Below, in pieces: positions 9,003-17,317 of a stretch of DNA of 42,004 nt. The translations under genes were made by a program, and so were the position numbers. This DNA comes from Myxococcales bacterium (GTDB lineage: Bacteria; Myxococcota_A; Polyangia; Polyangiales; Polyangiaceae), in contig JAJZQG010000052.1 in NCBI GenBank assembly GCA_021847645.1, positions 1-42,004 of the forward strand, written 5' to 3'. Position 1 is the first letter of the stretch, and each line of letters starts with the position of its first letter. The notes under the pieces are model-generated. The model did not search any database. It was not told the DNA's origin and saw only the letters and a list, made by a program, of their open reading frames with translations.

Positions 9003-10538
9003 ATGACGGTGCGAGTCGACGGCAGCGGGCTGACGATCGAGCAGGTTGTGAGGGTGGCGCGGGGCGGCGAGGCGGTGGAGCTGAGCGCCGGGGCGGCGGA
9101 CCGGATTCGCACGTGCCGGGAGATGCTCGAGCGCAAGGTCGACGCCCACGAAATCATGTACGGCGTCAACACGGGTATCGGCGAGCTGTCGGAGGTGGTG
9201 CTGACCGACGACCAGGTGCAGGAGTTCCAGAAGTATCTCATCTACAACCACGCAGCGGGCATCGGGGATCCAGCGCCGATCGAGCATGTGCGGGCGGCGA
9301 TGCTCTCGCGCATCAACGTCCATGCGAAAGGGCATTCGGGCTGCCGGCCGGTCATCACCGACACCTACGTGAAGCTGCTGAACGCGGGGATCACGCCGGT
9401 GGTATGCGAGAAGGGCAGCGTGGGGGCGTGCGGTGACCTGGCGCCCATGAGCCAGATCGCCTTGAGCCTGATGGGCGAGGGAGATTGCTTCCTGCACGGC
9501 GATCGCATGCGGACCTCCCAGGCCATGGACAAGTGCGGGATTCCCATTCCCGGGCTCAAGGCGCGCGACGGGCTGGCGTCGATCAACGGCTCGAACCTGA
9601 TCACGGGCATCGCGTGCCTGCTGCTGCACGACACGGAGCGGTGGCTCAAGCAGGCCGAGATTGCGGCGGCCATGAGCCTCGAGGCGCTGATCGCCAACAT
9701 GAAGCCGTACGACGGCCGGCTTCACCGGCTGCGGGGATTCCGCGGCGCGGTGACCTGTGCGGAGAACCTGCGCAAGATCATGCAGGGCTCGGACCTGGTG
9801 AGCGGCAAGTTCAAGGTCAAGGTGCAGGACGCGTATTCGATGCGCTCCACGCCGCAGGTGATCGGCACGGTGCGGGATCTGTTGGACTACGCGCGCAAGC
9901 AGGTGGAGGTCGAGCTCAACGGCGTGGCGGACAACCCGATCTTCGTACCGGAAGACGACGTGGTGCTGACCGGCGCCAACTTCCAGGGAACGCCGGTGAG
10001 CCTTCCGCTGGACATGGTGGGCGCGGGAATCACGATGGTGTCGGTGCTCTCGGAGCGGCGATTGAACCGCCTGCTGCACCCGGCGCTGAGCGTGGGGCTG
10101 CCCGCGTTCCTCACGCGCGGCGCCGGAATGTTCTCCGGCCACATGCTCTCGCAGTACACGGCAGACACGCTGGTGGTCGAGCAGAAGATCCTGTCGGCGC
10201 CGTCGTGCATCCAGTCGATCCCGGCCGCGGCGGACCAGGAGGACTTCGTGAGCATGGGGATGAACGGCGCGCTCAAGACCAAGCAGATCCTCAAGAACGC
10301 CAACAGCGTGGTCGCCATCGAGTTCATCGCCGCGGCGCAGGCGCTGGACTTCCGCGAGTTCACGCCCGGGGCGGGCACGCGCGCCGCCAAGGACAGCGTG
10401 CGCAAGGTCGTGGCGCACCTCGACGTGGATCGTCCCCTGTTCACCGATCACAACAACATGACCGAGGCGGTGGCGCGCTGCGAGGTGCTCGACGCGGTCG
10501 AAGGCGCGATCGGCCCGCTGCAGAGTTCCTGGGCGTGA
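9003..10538 (+). CDS. hutH: Histidine/aromatic amino acid ammonia-lyase with Ala-Cys-Gly triad
   Basis: A 511-residue member of the MIO-dependent lyase family, which removes ammonia from histidine (giving urocanate) or an aromatic amino acid. Visible active-site residues, numbered here: Tyr53 in YGVNTG, His83, Asn195 in INGSN, Tyr278 and Arg281 in QDAYSMR, and Glu393 in VEQK; the QED loop is also present. Tyr53, His83 and Asn195 fall at the same numbers as in Pseudomonas histidase. The cofactor-forming triad, normally Ala-Ser-Gly, reads Ala-Cys-Gly with Cys143 (codons 9426-9434). GAGGTGG lies five bases before ATG 9003. No hutU/hutI/hutG genes are nearby, so a role in histidine catabolism is uncertain, and tyrosine or phenylalanine lyase or aminomutase activity is possible. 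The next gene is an MFS transporter. Confidence 0.87.
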   Translation: MTVRVDGSGLTIEQVVRVARGGEAVELSAGAADRIRTCREMLERKVDAHEIMYGVNTGIGELSEVVLTDDQVQEFQKYLIYNHAAGIGDPAPIEHVRAAMLSRINVHAKGHSGCRPVITDTYVKLLNAGITPVVCEKGSVGACGDLAPMSQIALSLMGEGDCFLHGDRMRTSQAMDKCGIPIPGLKARDGLASINGSNLITGIACLLLHDTERWLKQAEIAAAMSLEALIANMKPYDGRLHRLRGFRGAVTCAENLRKIMQGSDLVSGKFKVKVQDAYSMRSTPQVIGTVRDLLDYARKQVEVELNGVADNPIFVPEDDVVLTGANFQGTPVSLPLDMVGAGITMVSVLSERRLNRLLHPALSVGLPAFLTRGAGMFSGHMLSQYTADTLVVEQKILSAPSCIQSIPAAADQEDFVSMGMNGALKTKQILKNANSVVAIEFIAAAQALDFREFTPGAGTRAAKDSVRKVVAHLDVDRPLFTDHNNMTEAVARCEVLDAVEGAIGPLQSSWA

Positions 10539-10588
10539 CGGGTAGCGCTCCGCCCGCGGAGCCAGCATCGCAGGATGGCGCTCGCGCA

Positions 10589-11821
10589 ATGACCAACAGG
10601 CCAGCAAGCCCGTCCGACCGAGGGCCGTCCGATGCGGCGAAGGGCGACGGCCGTCTGCCTCCGACCGTGGTCGGGCTGGGGCTGGTCAGCCTGTTGACGG
10701 ACGTATCGAGCGAGGCGATCTTCCCGCTCTTGCCGGCGTTCCTGGCCGTGCTCGGGGCGTCGAACGCATTCATCGGGCTCGTGGAGGGCGGGGCCGACCT
10801 GGTGGCGAACGTGCTCAAGTACGTTACCGGCGTGGCCTCGGATCGTCGCGCGCGGCTCAAGCCCCTGGTGCTGGCGGGCTATGGGATATCGACGGTCATC
10901 CGCCCGCTGGTCGGCTTCGCGACGGTGCCTTGGCACGTGCTGGCGGTGCGCATCGGCGACCGGATGGGCAAGGGTGTACGCACCAGCCCGCGGGACGCCT
11001 TGATCGCGGGAGCCACGAGCCCATCGATGCGGGCGCGGGCGTATGGATTCCACCGCGCGATGGACCACAGCGGCGCGGCGCTGGGCACCGTGCTGGGAGC
11101 CGGGGTGCTGTGGCTGCTCGGAGCGACTACCGCACACACCGCCACCGCCGCGCAGATGCGCACGGTGTTCTTGTGGGCAGCCGTTCCGGGGGTGATGGCG
11201 ATGGTGGCGCTCGCCTTCACGCGCGAGCCACCCAGGGAGCTGCCGCCCGTCGCGGTGGAGCACCAGACGGCGCCGCTGCCGCCCGCCTTGAAGCGCGCGT
11301 TGCTTCCTATCGGACTCTTCGCCTTTGCCAACGCGACCGACGCATTCATCCTCGTCAAGGCCGCGCGCCTGGGAGCCGCCCCGATCCTGGCCCCGCTGCT
11401 GTGGCTCGTCCTGCACGCGGTCAAGGCCCTGACGGCGACCGCGGGCGGGCGTCTGGCGGATCGGTACGGCAAGCGCAATGCGCTGGCGCTCGGGTGGACG
11501 GTGTATGCCGTGACCTGGTCCTCGGTCGGATTCGTACGGCATGTCCCGCTGCTGTTTGTGCTCACCGCGATCTACGGCACCTCGCACGGGCTGGTGGAAG
11601 GGGCCGAGAAGGCGCTGGTCGCCGAGCTTGCGGAGGGCAACCGCAGGGGAAAGGCGTTTGGGGCCTACAACATGCTTGTCGGGGTCGCCGCGCTGCTGGC
11701 CAGTACGGCGTTCGGGCTGGTGTGGGACGAGCTGGGGGGCGTGGTGGCCTTCGTGGGTTCGGGGGCCTTCGCGCTGCTGGCGGCCGGAGTCTTGTTGGCG
11801 ATGGTGCCCAGGCGCGCGTGA
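10589..11821 (+). CDS. MFS transporter
   Basis: A 410-residue polytopic inner-membrane transporter with about 12 predicted helices. The sequence GLGLVSLLTDVSSEAIFPLL near the start and GDRMGKGVRTSPRDALIA in the first half match a subfamily of MFS permeases whose substrates are mostly unassigned. ADRYGKR in the second half is the repeated cytoplasmic-loop motif. ATG 10589 has only a distant AGGA. A GTG at 10535, overlapping the ammonia-lyase stop as GTGA, is in frame and would add 18 residues with translational coupling. Being downstream of the lyase, it may move the lyase substrate or product; this is inference from position only. Confidence 0.87.
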   Translation: MTNRPASPSDRGPSDAAKGDGRLPPTVVGLGLVSLLTDVSSEAIFPLLPAFLAVLGASNAFIGLVEGGADLVANVLKYVTGVASDRRARLKPLVLAGYGISTVIRPLVGFATVPWHVLAVRIGDRMGKGVRTSPRDALIAGATSPSMRARAYGFHRAMDHSGAALGTVLGAGVLWLLGATTAHTATAAQMRTVFLWAAVPGVMAMVALAFTREPPRELPPVAVEHQTAPLPPALKRALLPIGLFAFANATDAFILVKAARLGAAPILAPLLWLVLHAVKALTATAGGRLADRYGKRNALALGWTVYAVTWSSVGFVRHVPLLFVLTAIYGTSHGLVEGAEKALVAELAEGNRRGKAFGAYNMLVGVAALLASTAFGLVWDELGGVVAFVGSGAFALLAAGVLLAMVPRRA

Positions 11822-11850
11822 ACAACGGCGTGCCGTGGCCGCGGGAGGCT

Positions 11851-13752
11851 CTACCGCGCAACGCGCGCCACGGTGTTGCCGTCGAGCGTGGTCCAGTACA
11901 CGTAGGTATCGTCGACGGCGATACCGTGGGGGAACGCCTGGTTGACCGCAAGCGCCACTGGCACGGCCCCGGAGACGTTGACCGGCACTCGCATGACACG
12001 TCCCGTCGTCTGTCCTGTCACCCCTTCGGTCCAGTACAGGACATCGTCCCGAATGGCCATCATGTGCGAGGATGCCGGGCCCGTCACGTCCAACACGCTC
12101 CCGCCGCCCGCGGCGGACGTCTTGCGAATCGGCAGCAGCGGCGCCGTTCCGGAGTTGGTCCAGTACACGTTCGCGCCCAGCAGGCTCACACTCTCGGGGG
12201 CGCTTTGGTTCGACGCCAGCGTGACGACCGTCCAATTGGTACCGGTGGGGTTGGATGCCTTTACTATGTTGTTGTCGGCTGCCCAAAACACAACGCCGGT
12301 TGTGGCATCGACCGCGACCCCCTGGGTCTTGGACTGGCCCGATGACAAGATCGTCTCGGCTGGTGTGGGGTTGGAGCTGATCAGGAGCTGCCGCCTGACC
12401 CAGCTCTTCGTCGAATTGCCGCCCGTCCAGAAGCAGTACGTTCCGTCAGTAGCGATTCCGACGTTGCGCCCCGGCGACGACGCAAAGTCGCCAAGGGCCG
12501 TCCCGTCGGTCTTGACCCTGCGCACCGCGTCGGTGGCTGTCCAATATAGGAACTCGCCGTCTTGCGCGAGCCACATGGGCTGCGCTTCGTTGGTCTGGGA
12601 TACGTAGGAAAGCCCGCTCGTGAGGTCCTTGGGCCGCATCATGACAGAGCCGGTGTTTTGGGTCTCCAAGCCCTTGTTGACCCAGTAGACGTTCGTCGCA
12701 TCCACCACGACGGACCAGGGAGATCCTTGGAAGCTGGCGATCACGGTCGGATCGCAAACCCCGCCGTGACACGCACTTCCGAGGCAGTTATGGCCGCAGA
12801 ACCCGCAGCTCGTCGTGTTGTTCAGGTCGGTCTCGCAACCGTCGGTCATGTCTCCATTGCAGTCGGCGAACCCTGTCTTGCAGGTCTTGTCCAGCACGCA
12901 GCTGCCGTTCTGGCAGCTCGAGTTCGTGTTCGGGGGGAAGTTGCACTCGTGTCCGCATGTGCCGCAGTTGTTCGGGTCCGTGAAGACCCGGGTCTCGCAG
13001 CCGTCCGTACCGCCGTTGCAGTCCGCCCAGCCCTGGTTGCACACCGCGCCGCAGGACCCCGAGGCGCACGTGGCGGTCTGATTCGCCTGCGCCTGGCATA
13101 CCGTCCCGCAATGTCCGCAGTTGGCGATGTCGCTCGACAAGCGCGCCTCGCAGCCGTTGCCGTAGACCCCGTCGCAATCGGCATAGCCGCCGTTGCAGAC
13201 CGGGACGCACGTGCCGCCGGTGCAAGACGGCTGCGCCTGGTAGACGGGGGCGCAGGCGTGCGAGCAGGCGCCGCAGTTGTTTAGCGAGGTGTCGGTGTTG
13301 GTTTCGCAGACGGTGGCCGGGTCGTTGTCGCACTCGGCCATGGGCAGCGTGCACGGCGCCGTGCCGCCGGTGCCGCCCGCGCCACCAGCTCCGCCCGTCG
13401 CACCGCTGCCGCCGGTGCCTCCAGCTCCGCCTGTCGCACCGCTGCCACCGGTTGCGCCGGTGCCTCCTGTTCCGCCGGTGCCTCCTGTTCCGCCGGTGCC
13501 TCCTGTTCCGCCGGTGCCTCCTGCTCCCGCTGCTGCTCCGGTGCCGCCCGTCTCGCCGCTTCCGCCGGAACCTGCGCTGGCTCCCGTGCCGCCGCTCCCG
13601 CTGCTCGCACCCGATCCACCGGTGCCTCCCAGACCACCGTCGACACTGGCGCTGCCCGCGGCGCCCGTACCGGTGAACTCGCTTCCGCCGCAGTTGGCCC
13701 AAAACAGCCCCGCCAGCGCCGTTGCTGCCAGGCCGATCACAGGATGCCGCAT
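11851..13752 (-). CDS. Secreted protein with Gly/Thr spacer, Cys-rich repeats and beta-propeller
   Basis: A 633-residue exported protein. A signal sequence ends near Cys21 (FWANC), a poor lipobox because of Asn at -1, so lipid attachment is uncertain. A spacer of GGTGG/GGSGA repeats runs from about 25 to 130. Four to five Cys-rich units follow, of the type CxxGYADCDG...NGCE...NCGHCG, common in myxobacterial extracellular proteins. The C-terminal 300 residues contain recurrent NVYWVNKG, FLYWTATD, VVFWAADN and YVYWTTLDG motifs spaced about 45 residues apart, indicating a six-bladed-type propeller. Probably a surface binding protein with no enzyme motif. It converges with the MFS gene, 29 bases apart. 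Confidence 0.85.
   Translation of the reverse strand: MRHPVIGLAATALAGLFWANCGGSEFTGTGAAGSASVDGGLGGTGGSGASSGSGGTGASAGSGGSGETGGTGAAAGAGGTGGTGGTGGTGGTGGTGGTGATGGSGATGGAGGTGGSGATGGAGGAGGTGGTAPCTLPMAECDNDPATVCETNTDTSLNNCGACSHACAPVYQAQPSCTGGTCVPVCNGGYADCDGVYGNGCEARLSSDIANCGHCGTVCQAQANQTATCASGSCGAVCNQGWADCNGGTDGCETRVFTDPNNCGTCGHECNFPPNTNSSCQNGSCVLDKTCKTGFADCNGDMTDGCETDLNNTTSCGFCGHNCLGSACHGGVCDPTVIASFQGSPWSVVVDATNVYWVNKGLETQNTGSVMMRPKDLTSGLSYVSQTNEAQPMWLAQDGEFLYWTATDAVRRVKTDGTALGDFASSPGRNVGIATDGTYCFWTGGNSTKSWVRRQLLISSNPTPAETILSSGQSKTQGVAVDATTGVVFWAADNNIVKASNPTGTNWTVVTLASNQSAPESVSLLGANVYWTNSGTAPLLPIRKTSAAGGGSVLDVTGPASSHMMAIRDDVLYWTEGVTGQTTGRVMRVPVNVSGAVPVALAVNQAFPHGIAVDDTYVYWTTLDGNTVARVAR
13456..13527. 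repeat. Tandem 18-bp repeat inside the Gly/Thr spacer
   Basis: The unit GCCGGTGCCTCCTGTTCC is repeated three times without change (13456-13509), followed by one copy with a single mismatch (13510-13527). On the coding (minus) strand it encodes GGTGGT. Because 18 is a multiple of three, copy-number change would lengthen or shorten the spacer without breaking the frame. Confidence 0.9.
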
Positions 13753-14047
13753 GTCGTCTCCGCTGTGCTGTTACGTCTCGCTGACACTGCTTCGAATCGG
13801 ATCAGAGTATACACGCGGAAAGCGGGCGTGCGTAGCCATCGAGCGCGGGATGCGTAGGTTGTGGGCTGGACTTGCCGGTCCAACACACATGGGGGCGCGA
13901 GCGATGGTCGCGTCGGACCCCGCGGCCAGGCGTCTGCCCCGACGCCCCTGCGGGCTCGCGGCAGGTGGCAAGCAGGTCCGCGTTCCCCGGCTCACTCCGT
14001 CAGGGATTCGATCGTTCGCGAATGACTGCGTCGTGTTCGGCGGCTTC
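13753..14047. other. Intergenic region, no gene seen
   Basis: About 295 bases between the end of the Kelch relic and the start of the propeller gene at 13752. I see no credible gene. The promoter of the minus-strand propeller gene should lie in its first 100 bases, but I cannot assign one. Confidence 0.5.
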
Positions 14048-14815
14048 TCAGGGAGCCCTCGACAGGAAGTCGAGGTCCGGCAATGCCGATGACGTTCCGC
14101 ACGCGTCGCCGCCCACACCGATCACGGAGCCGTCGAGCATGGTTGCGGCCCCCACTCCGTGTTCGGATTAAGAAGCGCAGGGAATGGAGCGACCATCCCC
14201 GCAACAGGGTCGACCTCCTCGACCGACGCCGTGGGAGTGCAGGATCCGGTGACCGAATAACCTCCCATCACGAGGATCGTCCCGTCCCGCACCAGCGCGC
14301 TCGCGTGCCACGATCGTGGAGTCGTGAGCTGCACCGGCGACATGGTCCACACGCCCGTCGTCGGGCTCCAGGACTCCATGGTCTTCTGCGGGGCATTGAC
14401 GCCGCCCGCGCTGACGTTCGTGCCGCCGATGACGATGGCGCGCCCATCGGGCAGCGTGTGGGCGGTGAGCATCGCCCGCCCGGTGTTCAGCTGCCCCGTC
14501 GTCGAGAGCTTGCCGGTGGCTGGGTCGAACAGGTCGACAACGCGATTGCCGCCGTCGCCTCCGCCGGTCATGACTCGGCCGTCTCGCAGGCGGACGATGA
14601 AGCCGTACAGGTGCGATGGCGTGTGCGGGATGGTCTGGAAGGTGTTCGCGATGGGGTCGTAGAGCTCGACGTTGGGCGTGCTCGCGGAGGAGACGAAGAC
14701 GAGGCCGTCGGGCATCAGGACGGCCTTGACGTTATTGTGGTTGTAGGCCGATGGCGGTCCGGGTGAGAAGGCATTGGGTGCGGGGTCGTAGAGATCGACT
14801 GCCCTACTCGGTCCA
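14048..14815 (-). pseudogene. Kelch-repeat protein remnant, truncated and frameshifted
   Basis: Minus-strand sequence encodes four to five Kelch repeats: VDLYDPAPNAFSPG, VELYDPIANTF, VVDLFDPATGKLS, MESWSPTTGVWTM and VEEVDPVAGMVAPF, each with an LPDGRAIVIGG-type strand. The 5' end is missing: homology begins at about 14810, right where the neighbouring gene's stop lies (14804-14806), with no signal peptide. Near the 3' end the frame breaks. Adding one base to the five-base C run at 14149-14153 (G run on the coding strand) restores EWGAATMLDGSVIGVGG and a stop at 14048. Kelch proteins of this type are secreted propellers of unknown function in myxobacteria. Confidence 0.75.
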
Positions 14816-16039
14816 GAGGCCGCGGTTTGCCCGCTGCTGGTGACCCTGGAAGTACGAGTCGGCAGTGGCGGTATCCGGGAAGCCGATAGTGACCCCAAAG
14901 ACGTGGGCCTCGGGAATGGGAAAGAAGGTTGTGCTGTCGGGGATGTTATAGGCGTAGCTCACGCGCAAGAAGGTCCAGAAGGAGAGCGTAAGCTGAGCGG
15001 AGACGTGGTAGCTCGCAGCGCGCTTGGTCGCCCCGGCCTTGGCGGCCACGTGCACGACGCCCTGGCCGAACTCGAAGCCGCCTTCCGCCGAACGAAGCAT
15101 CACGTTCGGGGTGACCTGAGGGATGAACCGAAAGGCCAATCCGGCGCCCGCGATGTCGATCATCTGGAGCGGGAACTGCAACTTTGCGCCGACGGGCGAC
15201 GGCAGGGGGGACGCCGACGCGAGCGCGGTACGGACCTGATCGTACTGGTCACCGTAGTAGTCCACGCCGGCGGCGATGCGCTCGACGCCAATGGACGGGA
15301 GTCCGATGTCGCGCCAGTCGTTGCGCTCGAAGAGCCGCTCGGGTTGGAAGAAGCCGCGCAAGATGGTGAGCGCGTCCTTCTGTGACATGGCGCCCGGTGC
15401 GGAGGTCTGCGGGGAGGGCCCGAAAAGCCCGCCGAACGTGAGGCCTTCGGTCTGGTGGAGCGTGGCAATGTACGCTCCGTGACCCTTGGGCTTCTCTGTC
15501 CCGCCGAACTGGCCGTTTGCGTCGAGGTTGCTCCAGCCCGTGTTGTAGCGCGCGCCGACGGAGGCAGCCACGCTCTGGATGGACAGTCCTGTGTACGCGA
15601 CCAGGTCCATGGTCTGGCAGTCATACTGGCGCATGCCCGAGTGATTGGGCGACACGAGGGCGCCGTCGATCGCACCGCCGATGAACCAGGCGAACTCGTC
15701 GGGACGCCCGCGCAGGGTCCCGGCGGACAGCCCGAGCCGGTTCAAGCCTCCGGTGAAGACCGTCCCGTCGCCGGCCTGGAAGTGCGTGACCATGCCGCGC
15801 CATGTGGAGTAGTAGTAGGCAGTTGAGTCCTTCGTCGTTTGCAGCATGGTGCTGACGGCATTCTGCTCGAGCCGCATGACGTTGACAGACTGGGCGGCCA
15901 ACGAGGTGACCTCGGGGCCGGTGTACGGTGGTCGTGCGTAGCAGAGGCGCGGCGTGGCGAAGCTCGCGAGGAGAACCGCGGCGGCGGCGGACTTGGCAGA
16001 GACGGTCGAGACCGTCCGTTGAAATGGCAGCCTGTTCAT
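14804..16039 (-). CDS. Exported outer-membrane-type protein, unknown family
   Basis: A 411-residue protein starting at ATG 16039; the frame is open to 16126 but the added part is AT-rich non-coding DNA. An N-terminal signal peptide with a hydrophobic Ala-rich core ends around residue 35 (LCYARPP). The rest is rich in aromatic residues, Gly and alternating hydrophobic/polar strands, especially the last 120 residues (for example SYHVSAQLTLSFWTFLRVSY). This suggests a beta-barrel or surface-associated protein. I do not recognise the family. No strong ribosome binding site is visible. It overlaps the first bases of the Kelch relic. Confidence 0.7.
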   Translation of the reverse strand: MNRLPFQRTVSTVSAKSAAAAVLLASFATPRLCYARPPYTGPEVTSLAAQSVNVMRLEQNAVSTMLQTTKDSTAYYYSTWRGMVTHFQAGDGTVFTGGLNRLGLSAGTLRGRPDEFAWFIGGAIDGALVSPNHSGMRQYDCQTMDLVAYTGLSIQSVAASVGARYNTGWSNLDANGQFGGTEKPKGHGAYIATLHQTEGLTFGGLFGPSPQTSAPGAMSQKDALTILRGFFQPERLFERNDWRDIGLPSIGVERIAAGVDYYGDQYDQVRTALASASPLPSPVGAKLQFPLQMIDIAGAGLAFRFIPQVTPNVMLRSAEGGFEFGQGVVHVAAKAGATKRAASYHVSAQLTLSFWTFLRVSYAYNIPDSTTFFPIPEAHVFGVTIGFPDTATADSYFQGHQQRANRGLWTE

Positions 16040-16489
16040 GCTCGATATGTTTAGATGCTTGAGAAGATGGTAAAACAGCAAAGCGCCAAAATAGACACGT
16101 CCGAACATTACTCGAGACGCGGCCACCAGACAATCACAAAAGATTGGCGCTGGAACGCCATCCAGGTGAGGGGAGTCGTCAAGTGCGCGCTGTCACGCAA
16201 GGAAAGCGACCGGAGAACGCGGTAGAGCGTCGTGTGCCCGAGCCGATCCCCCGCAGGCGGCAGCGACGCGCAGAGGCTGGTGGCCGCTTGCTTTGCACGC
16301 ATGGGGCAGTCCTTCCAGCGCCGCAACGCTTTACCTGTGAACGATCGCACAACTTGTCGAAACCACATTGTCGCACATTGGCACCACAATTGCTCGACGC
16401 GGCGCAGCATGACGCGGCGTGGCGTGATTGCCCGCGCTCGGGGCAGCCCCTCCGAACGGCCACCCAGCCGCGATGACACGGAGACCAAC
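16040..16489. other. Divergent intergenic region
   Basis: A 450-base gap between the divergent exported-protein gene (start 16039) and the phospholipase-like gene (start 16490). The part next to 16039 is unusually AT-rich for this window and probably holds that gene's promoter, though no clear -35/-10 pair stands out. A sigma-54 promoter for the plus-strand gene lies at 16379-16394. No credible gene is present. Confidence 0.6.
16379..16394 (+). promoter_or_regulatory. Sigma-54 (-24/-12) promoter for the phospholipase-like gene
   Basis: The sequence TGGCAC-CACAA-TTGCT matches the sigma-54 consensus TGGCAC-N5-TTGC exactly, with GG and GC separated by ten bases. A start of transcription near 16405 would leave an untranslated leader of about 85 bases before ATG 16490. 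Two TTGTCG words just upstream (about 16354-16374) could belong to an activator site, but that is weak. Sigma-54 promoters need an AAA+ enhancer-binding activator, and none is encoded in this window. Confidence 0.7.
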
Positions 16490-17293
16490 ATGCTTGCCGA
16501 CGTTCTTTGCCTTCGCTCTCAACCTCTCATGCTCGCACCGCTGGTCCTCGCCGTCGTGCTGACTGGCTGCTACGACCCGGGCTACCAGCTCGACAGCGCC
16601 GATGAACCCGTGGCCGCGCAGCAGCAGACCTGGGACTCCCAGGACGGCAATCCGACGCACGCGACGCATTCCTATATGAGCGAGTTCGCCCTCGACCAGC
16701 TGAAGGGCTGGTATCCCCAGCTGCAGCAGTATCGCGCGCAGATCGTCGACGGCTCCAACCGGGAGCTGCACGAGCTGCCGGTCAGCGATCCTGAGCAGGA
16801 AGCGCTGCGCGTGGCGGTCGGCGGGACGAACTGGGCGTGTGACCGACCGGCGATTCTTTGGGACGACGCGCGTGCGGCCTATTCGTCGGGCGACCGTGCG
16901 AAGGCGTGGTGGTACGTGGGGATCGTGCTGCACTTCGTGCAGGACATGGGTGCGCCGGCGCACGCGTTCCACGTGGTCCACCAGGCCTCGGTGAGCCAGA
17001 TGGACAACTTCGAGTTCCTCGCGCTTCAGCGCTGGGCGCCCTACTACGACGCCAACCGCAGCGATCCCGTCCTCGCGTCGCCTGCGGACTACATCGAATT
17101 CGGCGGCGCGTGGACCGTGGAGGACTTCCAGCAAGCATTCCCGGGCAAGGCCTATACGCGCACCATGTTCGCCACGAGCTGGCTTTGGGCCCCGACGGCG
17201 CAGAAGAACTTCGTGCGCAACCGCCAGGGCCGCGGCGCCCTTGCGACGCAGTGGGCGCTGCTTGCGGCGGTCGCGGGATTCGCGCGCCTCTGA
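16490..17293 (+). CDS. Zinc-dependent phospholipase C-like lipoprotein
   Basis: A 267-residue lipoprotein; the signal ends in VVLTGC with Cys27. The core shows LHFVQDMGAPAHA, where the spacing H-x3-D-x5-H equals the central zinc ligands of the bacterial phospholipase C/S1-P1 nuclease fold. An upstream His in HATHSYMSEFALDQL may be another ligand. The usual later HxxxE pair is not obvious: the corresponding region reads QMDNFEF. The product may therefore bind fewer zinc ions or use other ligands. GGAG six bases before ATG 16490 supports the start. Transcription is probably sigma-54 dependent. It converges with the membrane protein gene, 24 bases away. Confidence 0.75.
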   Translation: MLADVLCLRSQPLMLAPLVLAVVLTGCYDPGYQLDSADEPVAAQQQTWDSQDGNPTHATHSYMSEFALDQLKGWYPQLQQYRAQIVDGSNRELHELPVSDPEQEALRVAVGGTNWACDRPAILWDDARAAYSSGDRAKAWWYVGIVLHFVQDMGAPAHAFHVVHQASVSQMDNFEFLALQRWAPYYDANRSDPVLASPADYIEFGGAWTVEDFQQAFPGKAYTRTMFATSWLWAPTAQKNFVRNRQGRGALATQWALLAAVAGFARL

Positions 17294-17317
17294 CCGGTCC
17301 GGCGGTTGGATATCCTC

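Noticed and set aside
10448..12286. Long minus-strand frame opposite the MFS gene
   Set aside because: It is antisense to a transporter with clear MFS motifs and is Arg/Gly/His-rich without domains.
13771..14118. Minus-strand 115-codon frame between the propeller gene and the Kelch relic
   Set aside because: Arg/Ser/Pro-rich with no motif, overlaps the Kelch 3' end in a different frame, and has no ribosome binding site.
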